Source: Antedon bifida (Eukaryota; Echinodermata; Crinoidea; Comatulida; Antedonidae). Taken from it: 64,000 nt of DNA. The DNA is taken from NCBI GenBank assembly GCA_963402885.1, contig OY727099.1:2482501-2546500 (forward strand). Direction: 5' to 3'. A program made the translations under genes and the position numbers. The notes under the pieces were generated by a model. It saw only the letters and a program-made list of their open reading frames with translations. It was not told the DNA's origin and did no database searches. Positions 61,301 to 64,000 of the stretch are shown here, one piece after another. Within the stretch, counting starts at the first letter, position 1. Every line of letters begins with the position of its first letter.

Positions 61301-62662
61301 TAACAAAAGGCAAGGTGCATATTGTGACTTGTATAAGCCTATTCTATGTTAATACAGTTCAGGAACTTTGAATTAGATCGCAAATACAGATAACAATGAA
61401 AGGAAATTAGAATAAAGAATAGTAAGTAAAAAACGATAAAAGAAACTTGTCACACACTCATAACTCGGTCCTTAATATAATATTTTGTTATCAACCAGAC
61501 CACTAGACCTTGTGTTGTTATAGCTAGGTACATGTGATATTTTACACTTAAGGCCAATTTACATAGATGAGCGGTAAGAACAGCAATAAGACTATAGAAA
61601 TTAGAATCATGTTATTCCTTATGATCATTTACACACAACTCGGAGCGGATGGGCGGTTTCTGCTACGCGGTTTTTCCGCTTTTTCTGCTCATCTGTGTAA
61701 ATTGACCTTTACCCTAGTAGGCACAAACCTGTATGGGTCTTCAAACTTCTAGATGTGCTAGTATTAGATTAAGCCATGTACTTAATAATTTAAGATACTC
61801 ATTAATTAATGAACTATACAGTGTAATTTAAAATATCGTACCTACCATCATTGTTTGTGCTCTGCATTTTTCTTTTAGTTTATATTTTGATCTAATGTGA
61901 ACTTTGACATTTGATTAATATCGCAGATGTTTAACAGTAAATTTATAAACTTATGTATTTATAACAAAAATGTTATTTTATCTTTTTGTAGATTTACTCA
62001 AGTTTATTCAAACTTTGTTACAACGGTACAAAATGCTGACTCGGACAAGGATCTCAAATGGTGGAAGAACACAAACGGATCGGGCATGCCCATGAACTGG
62101 CCTACATTTGAGGTAATCTTGTTGCTTGAATAACGGGCTACTTAATAATTTGTATTGAATTTCACACATTTTGTGTGAAAACTAGCAATAATTTAAAACC
62201 TATACTGTTAAACAACATTTCAGAACATTAATAATAGTATTAGTTTGATCTAAATGTAATTGAATAAGATATATTCATTTCCTTATCAAATTCTCTAAAT
62301 AATCGTAAACTTTGTAACAGTATACAAAAAATGAAATTAATTTAAAAACGTTTTTCAACACATTTACAATACATGTACTGGGATGCATAACTGAAAATGA
62401 AATTAAATAAAAAACATTTTTCAACACAATTACAATACATGTACTAGGATGCATAACTGAAAATTAAATTACAAATTAATAAAATTGAGAAAAATGTTGT
62501 AACAAAACCATTTCAATAGGAATATTCTGAAGATTTATCACGAGCGATCACTTCAAAGAAATCGAAAGGAAACGTGAGCGGGGTCGGAGATAAGGGCGTG
62601 GCAATATCCTCGTACCGATCGACATCAGAGTATTCAAATCAAGATTATAACACGATGAGCAG
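52352..62662 (+). CDS. PACSIN: PACSIN/syndapin, F-BAR part (6 exons; 3' part beyond window)
   Basis: PACSIN proteins bend membranes through an F-BAR dimer and recruit dynamin and N-WASP through a C-terminal SH3 domain in endocytosis. Exons: 52352-52565, 53362-53564, 55962-56099, 60067-60293, 61992-62112 and 62520-62662, all in one frame (348 residues, ending in split codon AG). Landmarks: [142 protein letters not shown]. These track vertebrate PACSIN1-3 closely over the F-BAR region. After it comes a Ser-rich linker ([29 protein letters not shown]). The SH3 and NPF motifs must lie beyond 64000. An acceptor six bases before the ATG implies a non-coding first exon. Whether there is a single PACSIN gene cannot be told from the window. 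Confidence 0.95.
53537..53776. repeat. 138-bp tandem duplication over the exon 2 donor of PACSIN
   Basis: CATTGAAGCTGATGAAGC with TTTTAGAAAA and GTAAGTAGTGGCACA occurs at 53537 (true exon end) and again at 53675. The second copy keeps the last 28 coding bases and a perfect donor at 53703. A tRNA-like SINE head (GGTGGGTTCAAATCATGG) follows in both copies and is longer in the second. A further tRNA-like head is at 53868-53915. Confidence 0.92.
55551..55692. mobile_element. 142-bp MITE with ~28-bp inverted ends (PACSIN intron 2)
   Basis: AGGCCAACTCTGACAGCATC with GTACGACGA at the left faces TCGTCGTAC with GATGCTGTCTGAGTTGGCCT at the right, with one interruption. TAA flanks both sides (55548-55550 and 55693-55695), as in PIF/Harbinger insertions. 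It is GC-richer than its surroundings. Confidence 0.88.
56135..56400 (-). mobile_element. LINE 3' end (PACSIN intron 3)
   Basis: On the minus strand a 3' UTR-like stretch from about 56400 ends in CAGAATAAAGTATTGTATTG at about 56140, with a TATTG tandem tail. This is the form of a CR1/L2-type 3' end, 5'-truncated. Confidence 0.5.
56505..58084 (+). mobile_element. non-autonomous Helentron-like element, 1.58 kb (PACSIN intron 3)
   Basis: Near the left end is AGGTGATCATTT (56510-56521), with a second inverted copy AAAATGATCACCT at 56527-56539. Near the right end is AAATGATCACCT (58041-58052). It is followed by a 9-bp hairpin (AATTCGTCA/TGACGAATT, 58055-58075) and a CTAG terminus (58081-58084). 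Asymmetric inverted repeats, a 3' hairpin, a CTRR-like end and no target duplication fit Helitron2/Helentron elements. The interior contains two or three diverged ~360 bp units (GACGTCATCA, TTAATTAATTATCTTT, GTAATTTCACC) rich in GCGC motifs. No Rep/helicase frame is present. Boundaries are fixed to within about 2 bp by the empty paralogous site at 58244/58245. Confidence 0.7.
58085..58310. repeat. tandem-duplicated segment carrying the Helentron empty site
   Basis: The segment CATCCCTATTAAAGGTGTGT, then GGGTCCTGAAG, TATATTTTATAAATGAAATCA and TGGAAGTGAATAACTTTATTG, is a second copy. The first copy is 56395-56504 joined to 58085-58135. The first copy is interrupted by the element; this one is not. 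Confidence 0.9.
60320..60460 (+). mobile_element. LINE 3' end with ATT tail (PACSIN intron 4)
   Basis: GCTCCTGGCAAGATGAATTG with TTTTGCCGAATAAATATT and an ATT microsatellite is the common form of a CR1-like 3' terminus. It begins shortly after exon 4. Confidence 0.55.
60540..61290. repeat. decayed tandem duplications in PACSIN intron 4
   Basis: GGATGCAGTTCTGCATATTTTATA with CAGGCAATAAGTATT recurs at about 60975 and 61138, about 163 bp apart. AAATCCA(T/C)TTTC-AGAAACA recurs at about 60598 and 60833. A 20-base copy of the exon 4 end (TACTTGATCTTTCACAAAAT) sits at 60752. Confidence 0.8.
61551..61708. mobile_element. Harbinger-type MITE, AGGCCAAT family, 158 bp
   Basis: AGGCCAATTTACATAGATGAGC faces GCTCATCTGTGTAAATTGACCT, flanked by TTA on both sides (61548-61550 and 61709-61711). 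It belongs to the same family as 37209-37391. Confidence 0.85.
62325..62475. repeat. ~72-bp tandem duplication (PACSIN intron 5)
   Basis: TTTTTCAACACA(T/A)TTACAATACATGTACT and GGATGCATAACTGAAAAT occur twice with few differences. It lies just upstream of exon 6. Confidence 0.9.
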
Positions 62663-63041
62663 GTTTGTCATTTTACTTAACTTTCATTTGTTTTGTTTAC
62701 ATTTGTTTATTAACCATTCTTTTGTTTGTTTTTTTAGTTAATTATTTGTTTTTAATCTGAGTTATTGAGTCGTTTGTTGAGTTTACTTTGTTTTAAATAG
62801 TCATCAGTTAGGTTTGTTTTTGTTTCATTTTCGCTTACGTATTTTGTTTTTGAGAATGTTAATGTTAATCTTTTTTCAATAATTAGTTTTTGTTGTTGTT
62901 TATAAGTCTATTTGGTGTTTTTATAATTTATTAATTGTTTGTCTACTTTCTTGTATTTTGTTAGTACTTTTGTTTGGTTTTGATTGTTACTGTATTGTAG
63001 AAGTTAGTGGCCAAGTGTCGTCTAGTCAAACTGTATTGTTC

Positions 63042-63112
63042 TGAGGTCCCTAATGATCAGCTTCGGCTGGACGGACCACCCTCGTAAAACATTGTTGAAA
63101 TAAATAAATTCA
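63042..63112 (+). mobile_element. LINE/SINE 3' stub with ATAA tail
   Basis: This is near-identical to 12051-12115 (GATCAGCTTCGGCTGGACGG, GACCACCCTCGTAAAA) and ends GAAATAAATAAATTC. Two same-family stubs 51 kb apart point to recent activity of the source element. Confidence 0.65.
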
Positions 63113-63292
63113 ATTTAGAAGAAACAATATTAGTGATTTATAAAGCCCTGCTCAAAAACTCCCTCAAAACCATTGACCATAAATGAATAAAGACTTCTTT
63201 TGTTTGATATTTAAAATATATAAATGTATGAGAAATAATTCTTGTTCATGTTTTATTTAAGTTTGTTGTAATTATTGTTTAAATAATTTTAG

Positions 63293-63316
63293 GTATAAAA
63301 AGAAACTACATAAAAG
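63293..63316 (+). CDS. candidate 24-nt PACSIN microexon
   Basis: Between an acceptor (AATTTTAG) and a donor (GTATAT) lie 24 bases that continue the split codon from exon 6 (AG+G). They would add Y-K-K-K-L-H-K-R without changing phase. Basic inserts of this kind in the linker after the F-BAR domain are plausible. The pyrimidine tract is weak and no conservation test was possible. Confidence 0.3.
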
Positions 63317-64000
63317 GTATATTTGACTTCATAGCTGCAGCAAAAAACGAAGAAAAAAACACAATTTTCCATAAATTGATTTTTTCCCCTGATAATTTAC
63401 TTTCTATGTTTTAGTTTGAAACAGAAATCTATAAATTTAAATATTGCAATGCATTTCTAGAATAACCATAATTTAGAATTTTGTTTTCTGCAATTACAGC
63501 TTTCTTATGAATAGAGAAAAATGTTTTTATATATTTCCTTTTTTTATGAAGTATAGCTGTATTGTTAATTATTAAGAAAATGCAAAATTAGAGTAATTTT
63601 TTTGCCAACATATTGTTTAGTTTCATTACACAATAAACCCCTATTAAGGAACATCTGGTATAATAGGGGTGTCCTAAAGAAAATATTCTACCATAGTTGA
63701 ATGTGTTAACACCATATTATATTATTGCTCATCATTTTTAAATATTAATTTCTTGGTAACTGTGTATTAATATTGCTATACCTATCAGTATATGCAATTA
63801 TAGATTTTATTTGCATATGTGTGCTATTAAAATAATTTATTTTCTAAACAAATAAGACTTCAGAGAAAGAAATTATTTAATATGCAAACATTGTTTGATA
63901 TTTATCATTGTTGAATGAAAAATATGCTGTTTGCATTTAAAAAACAAATTTTATACTGCTTTAACAAAAATAACACTGTAGCATAACATATGTAAATACA

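Larger units (their letters stand above)
62663..64000. other. PACSIN intron 6 to window end
   Basis: T-rich and AT-rich intronic DNA with a LINE/SINE 3' stub at 63042-63112 and a possible microexon at 63293-63316. A CAGTAGAACC-family fragment lies at about 63640-63700. No SH3-coding exon is visible, so the next main coding exon lies beyond the window. Confidence 0.6.

Overview
The window is AT-rich animal nuclear DNA. It holds spliced genes with GT-AG introns, tRNA-derived SINEs, non-LTR retrotransposon tails, several families of small inverted-repeat transposons and many tandem repeats. The four protein genes have vertebrate counterparts, and two of them keep a head-to-head pairing that I recall from the human genome (RAD51AP1 and C12orf4/FERRY3). 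Together with the repeat style this suggests an invertebrate deuterostome. An echinoderm is my best guess, with low confidence on the class. There is no bacterial operon, CRISPR array or viral gene.

Layout. Positions 1-3257 (minus): RAD51AP1, a RAD51 partner in homologous recombination, lacking only its last exon(s) at the window edge. Positions 3258-8321: the divergent intergenic region, almost filled by a 4.8 kb element with ~135 bp terminal inverted repeats. Nested in it are 97 bp tandem repeats, a tRNA-derived SINE and a 1.25 kb hAT-like element. Positions 8322-14627 (plus): FERRY3/C12orf4 in 13 coding exons. Positions 14628-17445: intergenic. Positions 17446-46199 (plus): MED25, a Mediator subunit, in 20 coding exons. 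A 9.8 kb intron carries three tandem arrays, and one exon encodes a pentapeptide minisatellite. Positions 46200-52345: intergenic DNA plus a probable PACSIN 5' non-coding region. Positions 52352-62662 and on (plus): PACSIN/syndapin, F-BAR part only; the SH3 part lies outside the window.

The genes do not form a pathway. RAD51AP1 acts in DNA repair, FERRY3 in endosomal mRNA transport, MED25 in transcription and PACSIN in membrane curvature and endocytosis. Only the RAD51AP1-FERRY3 divergent arrangement looks like shared regulation.

The most informative feature of the DNA is its recent history of duplication and insertion. Three mobile elements (hAT-like, Harbinger-like and Helentron-like) each sit in one copy of a local duplication whose other copy is still empty, so target sites can be read directly inside the window. 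Local duplications have also copied exon edges with their splice sites in MED25 and PACSIN.
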